DNA from: Christensenella sp. UBA7102
GTDB taxonomy: Bacteria > Bacillota > Clostridia > Christensenellales > UBA1750
Assembly: GCA_002492415.1 (NCBI GenBank)
Contig: DKYK01000055.1
Location: forward strand, 1 to 17,971
DNA length: 17,971 nt
Direction of reading: 5' to 3'
Shown here: positions 7,013-13,357 of the stretch, in pieces
Numbering within the stretch: the stretch's first letter is position 1
Layout of the letters: each line of letters begins with the position of its first letter
Translations under genes and position numbers: made by a program
Notes under the pieces: model-generated
Databases searched by the model: none
What the model saw: only the letters and a program-made list of their open reading frames with translations
Told to the model about the DNA's origin: nothing

Positions 7013-7233
7013 TTCAAAAATCTGCGGTACCACCTTGATTGATTCCTTTTTGCAGTAAGGGAACCCCCTCTGGCATCCGTTAACGGGGATGAAACGTCGC
7101 CTGCTACTCAGACGCAACGTCCTTTCACCGCACCCTCGGAAGCCCATTTGTCTGCGCCGTATCCACGGGGCTCACACCCTCCCCCGTTCGCTTGGGACCA
7201 TTTCTCGCAGTTTTACCTCTTCCTCAAAGGTTT
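6967..7233 (-). promoter_or_regulatory. T-box riboswitch (tRNA-sensing leader) of the iorAB-paaK operon
   Basis: The minus strand carries AAGGTGGTACCGCAG (7036-7022), which is the T-box core consensus, followed by an intrinsic terminator and then iorA. Upstream lies a leader of about 200 nt. It includes a Stem I-like hairpin with an ACGGGG/CCCCGT stem (7185-7180 and 7169-7164) and a GGTGTGAG-type apical loop. Further down is the GAGTAG...CGTTAACGG region typical of the stem II/III part of such leaders. CTGC (7055-7052) can pair with GCAG (7025-7022) as part of the antiterminator. The UGGU in the T-box predicts a tRNA ending in A-CCA. The specifier codon is not resolved with certainty; UAC (Tyr) at 7161-7159 is the best aromatic candidate. 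Uncharged tRNA would favour read-through into iorA. Confidence 0.92.
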
Positions 7234-7239
7234 AGAAGC

Positions 7240-7268
7240 ATTATACACCTGCCTTTTCAGAATTGCAA
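7240..7268 (-). promoter_or_regulatory. Sigma-A promoter of the T-box/ior operon
   Basis: On the minus strand TTGCAA (7268-7263) and a perfect TATAAT (7245-7240) are separated by 17 bp. The predicted start near 7233 lies just before the leader. It begins 11 bp past the GNAT stop codon, and I see no terminator in between. Confidence 0.85.
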
Positions 7269-7279
7269 GGCTTTTCTTT

Positions 7280-7726
7280 TCAATCCCCTCGGAGAAAAAC
7301 ACTCCAGACCATCAGAGCGTCAGGTTCTCCGGTCCCCTCATCCCGCCTCTTGGATTGCACCGTGAAGCCCTCCCGCCGGTAGAATTGGAGCGCGCGCGTG
7401 TTTTTTTGATATACGCACAGGGACAGGCTTTTCCGGGTACCCTTTGCATAGTCCAGCAGTTGCCTCCCAATTCCGTTTGACCGGGCTTGCGCCTTTACAA
7501 AGAGCCCTTCGATGTAATTCCCCGATGATCCGATAAAACCGTCTCCCTGATTTGTGGCAGGATTTACATATACATATACTTCCGCCTTCGGCAAAGCATT
7601 TTTAACCGCCTCATAGTGATTCAACCAATACGCCTTTGGAATAAAAGAATGCGCATCAAGGTTTGCGTCCAGCCAGATCTGCATGACGGAGGCACAATCT
7701 GCGCCTTCAAATGCCCGAATTCCCAT
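7280..7726 (-). CDS. GNAT-family N-acetyltransferase
   Basis: This 148-residue protein has the GNAT acetyl-CoA-dependent acyltransferase fold. The N-terminal MGIRAFEGADCASVMQIW matches strand 1 and helix 1. IEGLFVKAQARSNGIGRQLL (about residues 83-102) contains the R-x-x-G-x-G pyrophosphate-binding loop, and SLSLCVYQKNTRALQFYRREGF is the strand 5 and helix 4 region, with the tyrosine often used as general acid. The substrate is unknown. The frame runs open upstream to 7954, but that extension overlaps padR in antisense and lacks signals. The ATG at 7726-7724 has CAGGAGAAACAGC in front and starts the domain, so I chose it. It diverges from padR and lies just upstream of the ior promoter on the same strand. 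Confidence 0.87.
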   Translation of the reverse strand: MGIRAFEGADCASVMQIWLDANLDAHSFIPKAYWLNHYEAVKNALPKAEVYVYVNPATNQGDGFIGSSGNYIEGLFVKAQARSNGIGRQLLDYAKGTRKSLSLCVYQKNTRALQFYRREGFTVQSKRRDEGTGEPDALMVWSVFLRGD

Positions 7727-7767
7727 GCTGTTTCTCCTGCCGTCGTTTATACTGCGAAGCGAGGAAC

Positions 7768-7796
7768 CGTATAGCATGCTTTGAAGCCAAATGCAA
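7768..7796 (-). promoter_or_regulatory. Candidate promoter of the GNAT gene
   Basis: On the minus strand TTGCAT (7796-7791) and TATACG (7773-7768) are spaced by 17 bp. It lies almost back-to-back with the padR promoter. The -10 is only a fair match, so this is tentative. Confidence 0.4.
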
Positions 7797-7799
7797 CTA

Positions 7800-7828
7800 T
7801 TGACATATTGTGTATTGCACAGTATAAT
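7800..7828 (+). promoter_or_regulatory. Consensus sigma-A promoter of the padR operon
   Basis: TTGACA (7800-7805) and TATAAT (7823-7828) match the consensus perfectly with a 17-bp spacer, so the promoter is intrinsically strong and likely to need repression. A TGTGTA/TACACA inverted repeat (7809-7814 and 7834-7839) brackets the -10. Confidence 0.92.
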
Positions 7829-7839
7829 GGAATTACACA
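7809..7839. promoter_or_regulatory. Possible PadR operator over the padR promoter
   Basis: TGTGTA (7809-7814) is inverted as TACACA (7834-7839) around the -10 box, and a smaller TGTG/CACA pair lies inside. PadR proteins commonly repress their own promoters by binding such dyads. Assignment to this PadR is inference. Confidence 0.35.
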
Positions 7840-7863
7840 GCATGCGGAGGAAGGAGGCAGAAT

Positions 7864-8205
7864 ATGGGACAGGAGGAAATCGTCTCATCGATGCTGCAGG
7901 AACTGCGGCGCGGTACGCTGGTGCTGTGCGTGCTGCGGCAGCTGGAGACGCCAATGTACGGCTACAGCCTGATCGGCGTGATGGAGAAAAAAGGCGTCAG
8001 GCTGGAAGCCAATACGCTCTATCCCTTGATGCGAAGGCTGGAGGGACAGGGCCTGCTGGAGAGCCGATGGGAGACGGGCGGCGCCAAGCCGAGAAAATAC
8101 TATCAGATCACGGACGAGGGACGACGAACGGCCCAGCGCATGGAAGAGGCCTGGCACGACACGGTGGCAAGCGTGAATCGGTTTTTGGAGGAGGAACGGA
8201 AATGA
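7864..8205 (+). CDS. PadR-family transcriptional regulator
   Basis: This 113-residue protein is a PadR subfamily-2-type winged-helix regulator. The helix-turn-helix is visible as YGYSLIGVMEKKGV, then LEANTLYPLMRRLEGQGLLE. The wing is AKPRKYYQITDEGRR, with a short C-terminal dimerisation helix. The length matches the small PadR group. The ATG follows GGAGGAAGGAGG. Its TGA overlaps the ATG of the next gene (ATGA), so regulator and membrane protein are translationally coupled. This is the usual arrangement of a PadR repressor with a HAAS-domain membrane partner, in which the membrane protein relays or shares the PadR signal. It probably autoregulates through the dyad in its promoter. The ligand is unknown. 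Confidence 0.93.
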   Translation: MGQEEIVSSMLQELRRGTLVLCVLRQLETPMYGYSLIGVMEKKGVRLEANTLYPLMRRLEGQGLLESRWETGGAKPRKYYQITDEGRRTAQRMEEAWHDTVASVNRFLEEERK

Positions 8206-9185
8206 GTGACCTGAAGGAGAGATACATCTATGCGGTGGTCCGGAACCTGCCGCGCGCGAATCGTCAGGACATTGAGCGAGAGCTGGGAACGCTCATTGAG
8301 GACATGCTGGAGGCGCGCTGCGGAGGCGAAACGCCTACGGAAAAGGATCTGCGCGTGGTGCTGACGGAGCTGGGCACCCCGGCCGAACTTTTCCGCAAGT
8401 ACAGCCCCGACGCGGGCAAGGCGCTGATTGGCGAGGGATATTATCCGCAGTACAAAGGCTTTCTGAAGCTGATCCTGCCGCTGATCGCGGGCGCGATGCT
8501 GATCGCACACCTCATGCTGCTGCTCATCGGCGAGATGGGCTGGGGAGAAGCGCTGCTCAACTACCTGGGCACCACGCTCTCCGCGCTGTTGACGGCCTTT
8601 GCGGGCATCACCATCGCCTTTGCGGTGATGGAGCGGCGCGGCGTTCGCGTGGGCGTGGCCAGCGATACCATTGAAAACCTGCCACCCGTGCCCAAGCGCA
8701 GCGAGATCATCCCGCGCTGGGATTCGGTGATCGGGCTGGCACTGTGCGTATTCTTCGGGCTGATGGCGCTCACCTTTCCGCAGCTGATGGGCATGCCCGT
8801 TGAGGTCAACGGCAGCATGCGGCAAATTCCCGTGTTTCAGACCGAGGTGCTGCGCGCGAGCTGGGTGTGGATCGTGATCTTTACGGCGCTGGGGCTGGTG
8901 CGCGGGGTATATCGGCTGATCAAGGGGCGAAGGAGCTGGAGCGTGCTGGCCGTGTCGCTCGCCTGTGACGCGCTCAGCATCCCTGTCGCCTGCCTGATCT
9001 TCTGCCGCGACGAACTGCTCAACCCCGCGTTTCGCCAGGCTATAGGTGGGCTGCTTGAGGGTGTGCCCCAGTTTGTGTTTTGGATGTTTGACCGCTTCAA
9101 CCTGTTCTTCCTAGGCATCATCCTGTTTGCGCTGGTGATCGATATGATCGATGAGACCGTCCGCACGCTGCGCGCCCGCGCATAG
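8202..9185 (+). CDS. HAAS-domain (DUF1700-like) integral membrane protein, PadR partner
   Basis: This 327-residue protein has a soluble N-terminal domain of about 75 residues, with RNLPRANRQDIERELGTLIEDML and a following VLTELGTPAEL. This is the HAAS/DUF1700 pattern found next to PadR regulators. Six hydrophobic stretches follow: LILPLIAGAMLIAHLMLLLI; LGTTLSALLTAFAGITIAFAV; VIGLALCVFFGLMALTF; WVWIVIFTALGLV; LAVSLACDALSIPVACLIFC; and LFFLGIILFALVIDMI. The ATG overlaps the padR stop; the frame is open upstream but would overlap padR entirely, so 8202 is the start. A role in relaying an envelope signal to PadR is inferred from the gene pairing. The precise function is unknown. Confidence 0.85.
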   Translation: MSDLKERYIYAVVRNLPRANRQDIERELGTLIEDMLEARCGGETPTEKDLRVVLTELGTPAELFRKYSPDAGKALIGEGYYPQYKGFLKLILPLIAGAMLIAHLMLLLIGEMGWGEALLNYLGTTLSALLTAFAGITIAFAVMERRGVRVGVASDTIENLPPVPKRSEIIPRWDSVIGLALCVFFGLMALTFPQLMGMPVEVNGSMRQIPVFQTEVLRASWVWIVIFTALGLVRGVYRLIKGRRSWSVLAVSLACDALSIPVACLIFCRDELLNPAFRQAIGGLLEGVPQFVFWMFDRFNLFFLGIILFALVIDMIDETVRTLRARA

Positions 9186-9228
9186 CAGCGTTTCGGCCGG
9201 AAAATCGGAACCGTTGGAGGGCGACGGA

Positions 9229-9840
9229 ATGAACAGAATCATACCCAGAATTGGCTCGGCGATCGTCACGCTGGCGGTGTTTCTATTTCTCATCTGCTTG
9301 ATTATGGACTTTCCCTTTGGCTCATACTTCGTATGTATGGTCCTTTGCATTGCCTATCTCCTGATGGCGGCAGGGCTGCAGGCGGAAAGCGGTGAACCCC
9401 GGCGCGTGGCCGCCAATGCCGGAATGGCGTTTGCGATCGTGTACGCGGTACTGGTGCTGCTGGTATATTTCGCGCAGACGACGAGCGTCCGCCTTGACGG
9501 GCTGAGCGAGAAGGCGCAGGGCATTCTGGATTTCCAAAGAGGAGGACTGCTTTTCAACTATGACCTGTTGGGGTATGGAATGATGGCCCTTTCCACCTTC
9601 TTCCTGGGCCTGTCCATTCAAACGGACAGCCGGACGGACAAGTGGCTAAAGGCGCTGATGATGCTCCACGGCGGGTTCTTTTTCGGCTGCTTTATCATGC
9701 CCATGACGGGAATGTTCGTCAGCATGGCGGATGGAGGAACAAATATCGGCGGCACCGTCGCGCTCGCTATATGGTGCGTGTACTTTCTTCCCATCGGAGT
9801 CTTGGCATACAGGCATTTTGGGAAGGATAGAAACAAATAA
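9229..9840 (+). CDS. Six-transmembrane protein of unknown family
   Basis: I do not recognise the family. The 203-residue product is almost entirely hydrophobic, with six likely helices: IGSAIVTLAVFLFLICLIM; YFVCMVLCIAYLLMAAGL; AFAIVYAVLVLLVYFA; YGMMALSTFFLGLSI; a LHGGFFFGCFIMPMTGMFV segment; and VALAIWCVYFLPIGVLAY. The C-terminus is short and basic (RHFGKDRNK). No catalytic motif is visible. The ATG at 9229 follows GGAGG with 8-base spacing. The frame is open upstream to 9151, but that part overlaps the HAAS gene and lacks signals. It lies 43 bp after the HAAS gene and is probably the third gene of the padR operon, so it is a plausible effector of that regulator. Confidence 0.75.
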   Translation: MNRIIPRIGSAIVTLAVFLFLICLIMDFPFGSYFVCMVLCIAYLLMAAGLQAESGEPRRVAANAGMAFAIVYAVLVLLVYFAQTTSVRLDGLSEKAQGILDFQRGGLLFNYDLLGYGMMALSTFFLGLSIQTDSRTDKWLKALMMLHGGFFFGCFIMPMTGMFVSMADGGTNIGGTVALAIWCVYFLPIGVLAYRHFGKDRNK

Positions 9841-9851
9841 ACAAAGAAACA

Positions 9852-9884
9852 GGGCAGCACAGACCGCAGCGGTCTGTACTGCCC
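9852..9884. terminator. Hairpin terminator between convergent operons
   Basis: GGGCAG-C-ACAGACCGC (9852-9867) pairs with GCGGTCTGT-A-CTGCCC (9869-9884): 15 pairs with one mismatch. On the minus strand it is followed by T-rich sequence (TGTTTCTTTGTTT), and on the plus strand by CTTGCCTTT. It can serve the padR operon and the epimerase operon. Confidence 0.7.
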
Positions 9885-9944
9885 TTGCCTTTACAATGGA
9901 AATTTCGCTCTGATCTCGTTTTTTCGGGAAAAAAGAGGCTGCGC

Positions 9945-10616
9945 TCAGCGGATGCAGTCGAGCAGCTTGACCATGTTGGCCTGGATGCCGCCCTCGCGGA
10001 ACACGGCGGAGGTGCCGGCCACAAATAGATCCGCACCCGCAGCGCGCATTTTGACGGCGTTTTCAAAGGAAACGTTGCCGTCCACTTCGATGCGCACGTG
10101 GGAATACCCCTTTTCATCGAGCATGCTGCGCAGGCGGGTGATTTTGGCCAGCGTCTGCGGCACCAGCTTCTGGCCCGCAAAGCCGGGATTCACGGTCATG
10201 ACCAGCACCATGTCCAGGTCTGGCAGCACGTCCTCAATGGAGCCCAGCGGCGTGGCCGGGTTGAGCGCGACGGCGGCTTGCGCTCCCGCCTGGCGGATGG
10301 CGGCCAGCGTCCGCTGCAGGTGGACGGTGGACTCCTGATGCACGGACACTACGTCGCCCGGACGCAGATCGAACAGGTGCAGATGGCGCTCAGGGTTTTT
10401 GATCATCAGATGAATATCTGCGGGGACGGCGCTGACCTTGCGCACCGCCTTGATGACGTCCGGCCCGAGCATGAAATTGGGCACGAAATCGCCGTCCATC
10501 ACGTCGTAGTGGAAGTATTGCGCGCCCGCCTTTTCAAGCGCGACGGCGTCCGCGCCCAGGTTCAGTGCGTCGGCGCACATCATCGAAGGGGATACGCCGG
10601 GAAGAATGTTGCTCAT
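9945..10616 (-). CDS. Ribulose-phosphate 3-epimerase family protein
   Basis: This 223-residue TIM-barrel sugar-phosphate epimerase has all the metal ligands of the family: H36 and D38 (HYDVMDG), H69 (DIHLMI) and D179 (EVDGNV). It also has the SPSMMCAD start, MTVNPGFAGQK phosphate loop and the AGTSAVF C-terminal phosphate site. These enzymes invert C3 of ketose phosphates: ribulose-5-P to xylulose-5-P, or allulose-6-P to fructose-6-P. The usual MDGHFVPN is MDGDFVPN here (D43), and the divergence from housekeeping Rpe leaves an allulose-6-P-type substrate possible. The ATG at 10616-10614 follows AAGGAGACGAAC and overlaps the stop of the AGCS symporter gene, so the two are translationally coupled. 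The upstream open frame (to 10679) lies within that gene. Confidence 0.85.
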   Translation of the reverse strand: MSNILPGVSPSMMCADALNLGADAVALEKAGAQYFHYDVMDGDFVPNFMLGPDVIKAVRKVSAVPADIHLMIKNPERHLHLFDLRPGDVVSVHQESTVHLQRTLAAIRQAGAQAAVALNPATPLGSIEDVLPDLDMVLVMTVNPGFAGQKLVPQTLAKITRLRSMLDEKGYSHVRIEVDGNVSFENAVKMRAAGADLFVAGTSAVFREGGIQANMVKLLDCIR

Positions 10617-11881
10617 GTTCGTCTCCTTATTTTGCCGCGCGGGGCGGCGCGTTTCTGAAGATGAGTATACATGCTGCACGGGGGATTTGCAAGCGGTTTG
10701 CGTCCCAGCTCGCGTCGATAGAGCGCAAGCATCGCAAGGCAGGGCAGCGCCAGCAGGAGATTAAAGACGTCCGCCGCAGACCAGACGCCGTGCACCGGCA
10801 GCAGACAACCCGCAAAGGCCGTCAACAGGAACAACACCGTGTAGACGCGCTGCGCCCACGCGCGCCGGAACAGGAAACGCACGCACTGCAGTCCGTAGAA
10901 CCACCACACCGGCAGCGTGGAGAGCGCAAAAAAGCACAGCATTGCGCACAGCAGCGCCGGGCCAGCGGTCCCCATTGCCGCGCTGAATACCGCTTGTGCC
11001 GTCCGTGCGGCATCGCCCGTCAGGGGAACGCCTGTGGCCAGCGCAACCAATGCCGTCAGCGTGCACAGCAGGGTGGAGAACAGTACCTCGCATACGCCCA
11101 GTGCGCCCTGCGCGCTGGGATGCGCTGTGGACTGGCTATGCGCGAATGCCGACGTGCCCAATCCCGCCTCGCTGATGAACAGTCCCCGCGCCACGCCCAG
11201 CGCAAACGTGCGGGCGTCGGGAGCAAAGCCGTGCAGTATGCCGGAGAAGACCGTCGGCAGCGCGGCCCGAAGGCGCCATAGCGCCCAAAGGCACAGTGCG
11301 ACATATACGCCGCCGAATACGGGCAGCGCTACCTCCGATGCCCTTCCAATGCGCCGGAGCCCGCCCGCCGTCAGCGCCGCAAGCAGGATCAGCACGGGAA
11401 GCGCCGTCGCCCAGCGCGGCACGCCTGCGCAGACGTAGAGCGTCTGCGACAGCGCCTGGGCCTGCGCGAGATTCCCCATGCCCAACAGCGCCACCGGCAG
11501 GCAGAGCAGCGCGTAGAGTGCGCCCAACAGCGGCGACTTTTCCTGCAGCGCGACCATCGCGCCGGACAGCGCATCGCTCCTGTGCCGCATGGTGATGAGG
11601 ATCTCGGCATACTTGAGCGAGCAGCCCGTCAAGCTCCCCAGCCACAGCGGAACCAGGGTCCCAGGCCCGCCCTGGGCCAGCGCGGGCAGCACCGCCAGCA
11701 CGCTGCCCACGCCCAGCGTGCCGCACAGCGCGGAGCTGAGCGCCGCAAAGGGCGGCAGAGCGCCCCTGCCCGCATCCCTGCCGCCGCCCAGATGGCGCAG
11801 CGCGCGGAAGGGTTCGCCCCCAAGACGCAGCGTACAGAGGACCCCCGCAATAAAAATTGTCAATGCAAGCGCGAACTGCAA
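10613..11881 (-). CDS. AGCS-family sodium:amino acid (alanine/glycine) symporter
   Basis: This 422-residue polytopic protein matches the alanine/glycine:cation symporter family. Hallmarks are SSALCGTLGVGSVLAVLPALA (family GTVGxGNIAGVxxA region), YAEILITMRHR, GLFISEAGLGTSAFAHS (the conserved EAGxGSAxxAH block, about residues 235-251), and repeated hydrophobic helices. It would import a small amino acid with Na+ or H+. The family is usually 440-480 residues; the N-terminus here is short and lacks part of the first helix. The start is a TTG at 11881-11879, 7 bases after GGAGGAGGG; no better ATG exists. Conserved Asn/Val positions in the first motif differ (GVGSVLAV), so substrate specificity may be unusual. 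Its 3' end overlaps the epimerase gene by 4 bases. Confidence 0.83.
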   Translation of the reverse strand: MQFALALTIFIAGVLCTLRLGGEPFRALRHLGGGRDAGRGALPPFAALSSALCGTLGVGSVLAVLPALAQGGPGTLVPLWLGSLTGCSLKYAEILITMRHRSDALSGAMVALQEKSPLLGALYALLCLPVALLGMGNLAQAQALSQTLYVCAGVPRWATALPVLILLAALTAGGLRRIGRASEVALPVFGGVYVALCLWALWRLRAALPTVFSGILHGFAPDARTFALGVARGLFISEAGLGTSAFAHSQSTAHPSAQGALGVCEVLFSTLLCTLTALVALATGVPLTGDAARTAQAVFSAAMGTAGPALLCAMLCFFALSTLPVWWFYGLQCVRFLFRRAWAQRVYTVLFLLTAFAGCLLPVHGVWSAADVFNLLLALPCLAMLALYRRELGRKPLANPPCSMYTHLQKRAAPRGKIRRRT

Positions 11882-11923
11882 TAAAAATCCCTCCTCCCGT
11901 GTATATATATGCCGGGGGGAGGG

Positions 11924-11942
11924 AAGAAAAGCGGCCTGCCGC
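11924..11942 (-). terminator. Weak terminator after the aldo/keto reductase
   Basis: On the minus strand GCGG-CAGG-CCGC (11942-11931) forms a short hairpin followed by TTTTCTT. It is located 24 bp past the stop of the aldo/keto reductase. The stem is short, so read-through into the symporter gene is possible. Confidence 0.5.
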
Positions 11943-11966
11943 AGCGAACGGTCCCTGCTTATTTAG

Positions 11967-12797
11967 TTAGAAAGAAAAGGTCTCCGGGTCGGTGCCCACG
12001 CGCGCGTTTTTGTTCAGCGCAAAGATGCTCTGCATGTCTTCATCAGACAGCGCAAAGTCAAATACCTGGGTGTTGGATTCAATGCGCTCCTTGTGGACGG
12101 ACTTGGGAATGTTGATGAAGCCGCGCTGGATATCCCAACGCAGGATGACCTGCGCGGTGGTCTTGCCGTACTTTTCCGCGATGCGCGCAAGCACGGGGTC
12201 GGACAGCAGCTTGCCCGCGCCCAGCGGTGACCACGGCTCAAAGGCGATGCCGTGCGCGGCGCAAAAGTCCGCAAGCTCTACCTGCGTCAGCTCCGGATGA
12301 CACTCCACCTGATCCACTGCGGGCACGACGTTGGCGATGCGCAGCAGAGACTCGAGGTGGTGCACATGATAGTTGCTCACGCCGATGGAGCGGGCGCGAC
12401 CTTCTTTGTTAAACTGTTCCATCTTCTCCCAGACGCGCAGGTAGCCCTCCTCTTCGCGCACGGGCCAGTGGACGAGGTAGAGGTCTACATAGTCGGTGCC
12501 CAGCTTCTTCAGGCTTTCGGCAAAAGCAGCCTCTTCATTGTGGGCGCGGATCTCATTGTTCCACAGCTTGGTGGTGATCCACAGCTGGTCGCGGGGAATG
12601 CCGCTGTCATGGATGGCTCGGCCGACGGACGCTTCGTTGCCGTACACCGCTGCGGTATCGATGTGACGATAGCCGGCGTCCAGCGCCCAGCGCACCGCGT
12701 TGTACGTTTCCTCTCCATCCTTGGAGCGGAATACGCCCAGGCCGAAGATGGGCATGCGTGCGCCGCTGTTGAGCAGCTTGGTGGTGGTAAGGTTCAT
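11967..12797 (-). CDS. Aldo/keto reductase (2,5-diketo-gluconate reductase-like)
   Basis: This 276-residue NADPH-dependent oxidoreductase of the aldo/keto reductase superfamily reduces aldehydes or ketones to alcohols in the cytoplasm. The catalytic tetrad is complete: D47 and Y52 in RHIDTAAVYGNE, K77 in ITTKLWN, and H110 in YLVHWP. The GVSNY, VDQVECHP and FEPWSPLG segments build the barrel. IPKSVHKERIESN near the C-terminus is the NADP 2'-phosphate-binding loop, which is typical of the 2,5-diketo-D-gluconate reductase/YtbE group. The length is normal. The ATG follows a GGGGG ribosome-binding site. It diverges from the sugar transporter permease, separated by 560 bp. The substrate is unknown. 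Confidence 0.93.
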   Translation of the reverse strand: MNLTTTKLLNSGARMPIFGLGVFRSKDGEETYNAVRWALDAGYRHIDTAAVYGNEASVGRAIHDSGIPRDQLWITTKLWNNEIRAHNEEAAFAESLKKLGTDYVDLYLVHWPVREEEGYLRVWEKMEQFNKEGRARSIGVSNYHVHHLESLLRIANVVPAVDQVECHPELTQVELADFCAAHGIAFEPWSPLGAGKLLSDPVLARIAEKYGKTTAQVILRWDIQRGFINIPKSVHKERIESNTQVFDFALSDEDMQSIFALNKNARVGTDPETFSF

Positions 12798-13124
12798 GGT
12801 CAGACCCCCTTGCTTGAGCTTTTGATGCTACATTAAGTTCGCCCGATCTCTTCCGTTTTCCTGCATGAATGGGATGAAAAAGAAGGCGAATTCATACAAA
12901 AAAGATTATGATCCAAGAATAAATCAAAAGTCGAAAAATGAGGAACTTTCGAATAAAACAAGAATGAATTATGAAGAAAAACACGAAATTTAGAATGCAG
13001 AAAATATAAAAGACTGTGTTGTTTTAGATAAAATTAGTACCGAAATCGCAACTATTTTGTGATAGGTTGCCAAATCCACGGTAAAAAAAGGTGGCAGAAC
13101 AAATAAAAAAACTGACATTTTTTC
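12798..13124. other. AT-rich intergenic region, no gene seen
   Basis: Between the divergent aldo/keto reductase and the permease the base composition falls sharply toward A+T from about 12880. No open frame with a ribosome-binding site is visible. Only weak inverted pieces appear (TGCCA/TGGCA around 13069-13096). No confident promoter for the reductase was found. Confidence 0.6.
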
Positions 13125-13165
13125 TTAACAAAGGGATTGTAAATGTAAATAGAGGATGCTATAAT
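13125..13165 (+). promoter_or_regulatory. Promoter of the sugar permease operon
   Basis: TTGTAA (13137-13142) and TATAAT (13160-13165) are spaced by 17 bp, with an extended -10 (TGC just before TATAAT). A TTAACAAA block lies 4 bp upstream of the -35. The whole 41-bp segment shares 30 bases with the promoter of the binding-protein gene at 15825-15865. Transcription should start near 13172, giving a leader of about 185 nt. Confidence 0.85.
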
Positions 13166-13280
13166 AACAAAGACGGAAGCACAAGCCGCCCGTAAAGAGT
13201 AAACGCTAAACCTGTCGTACATGCGCGGCGTTTTGCGGAGCATTTATTTTTTACTTGCAGGCATGTGCGCGCGGATAGGA

Positions 13281-13315
13281 AAACGGACGCAATGCCCCCG
13301 CTGACAGGTCCGTTT
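13281..13315 (+). promoter_or_regulatory. Leader hairpin upstream of the permease gene
   Basis: AAACGGAC (13281-13288) is perfectly inverted at 13308-13315 (GTCCGTTT). An overlapping alternative pair is CCTGTC (13211-13216) with GACAGG (13303-13308); the two pairings share a base and compete. The structure lies about 30 nt before the AGGAGG. No T-run follows. A regulatory role is possible but unproven. Confidence 0.4.
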
Positions 13316-13357
13316 GCTATACGGCACGGTCAACATCTAAGAACAGGAGGAGACACA

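Noticed and set aside
3206..7042. A 1278-codon open frame on the plus strand, opposite ior-paaK.
   Set aside because: It is the mirror of iorA, iorB and paaK, which have clear catalytic motifs, ribosome-binding sites and operon spacing. The product is His/Ala/Arg-rich with no recognisable domain, as expected when GC-rich codons are read in antisense.
7280..7954. An N-terminal extension of the GNAT protein by 76 residues.
   Set aside because: The extension crosses the divergent promoters and the start of padR, has no family similarity, and the internal ATG at 7726 has a good ribosome-binding site.
13198..13211. A possible catabolite-response (cre-like) site, AGTAAACGCTAAAC, in the permease leader.
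   Set aside because: It has about three mismatches to the cre consensus in conserved positions and no second copy near the binding-protein promoter.
12798..13357. Sharp AT-rich shift as a sign of inserted foreign DNA.
   Set aside because: The same composition is seen in the other two intergenic regions of the transporter locus (15377-15936 and 17625-17947). No integrase, IS end or direct repeat is present, so this looks like ordinary promoter DNA.
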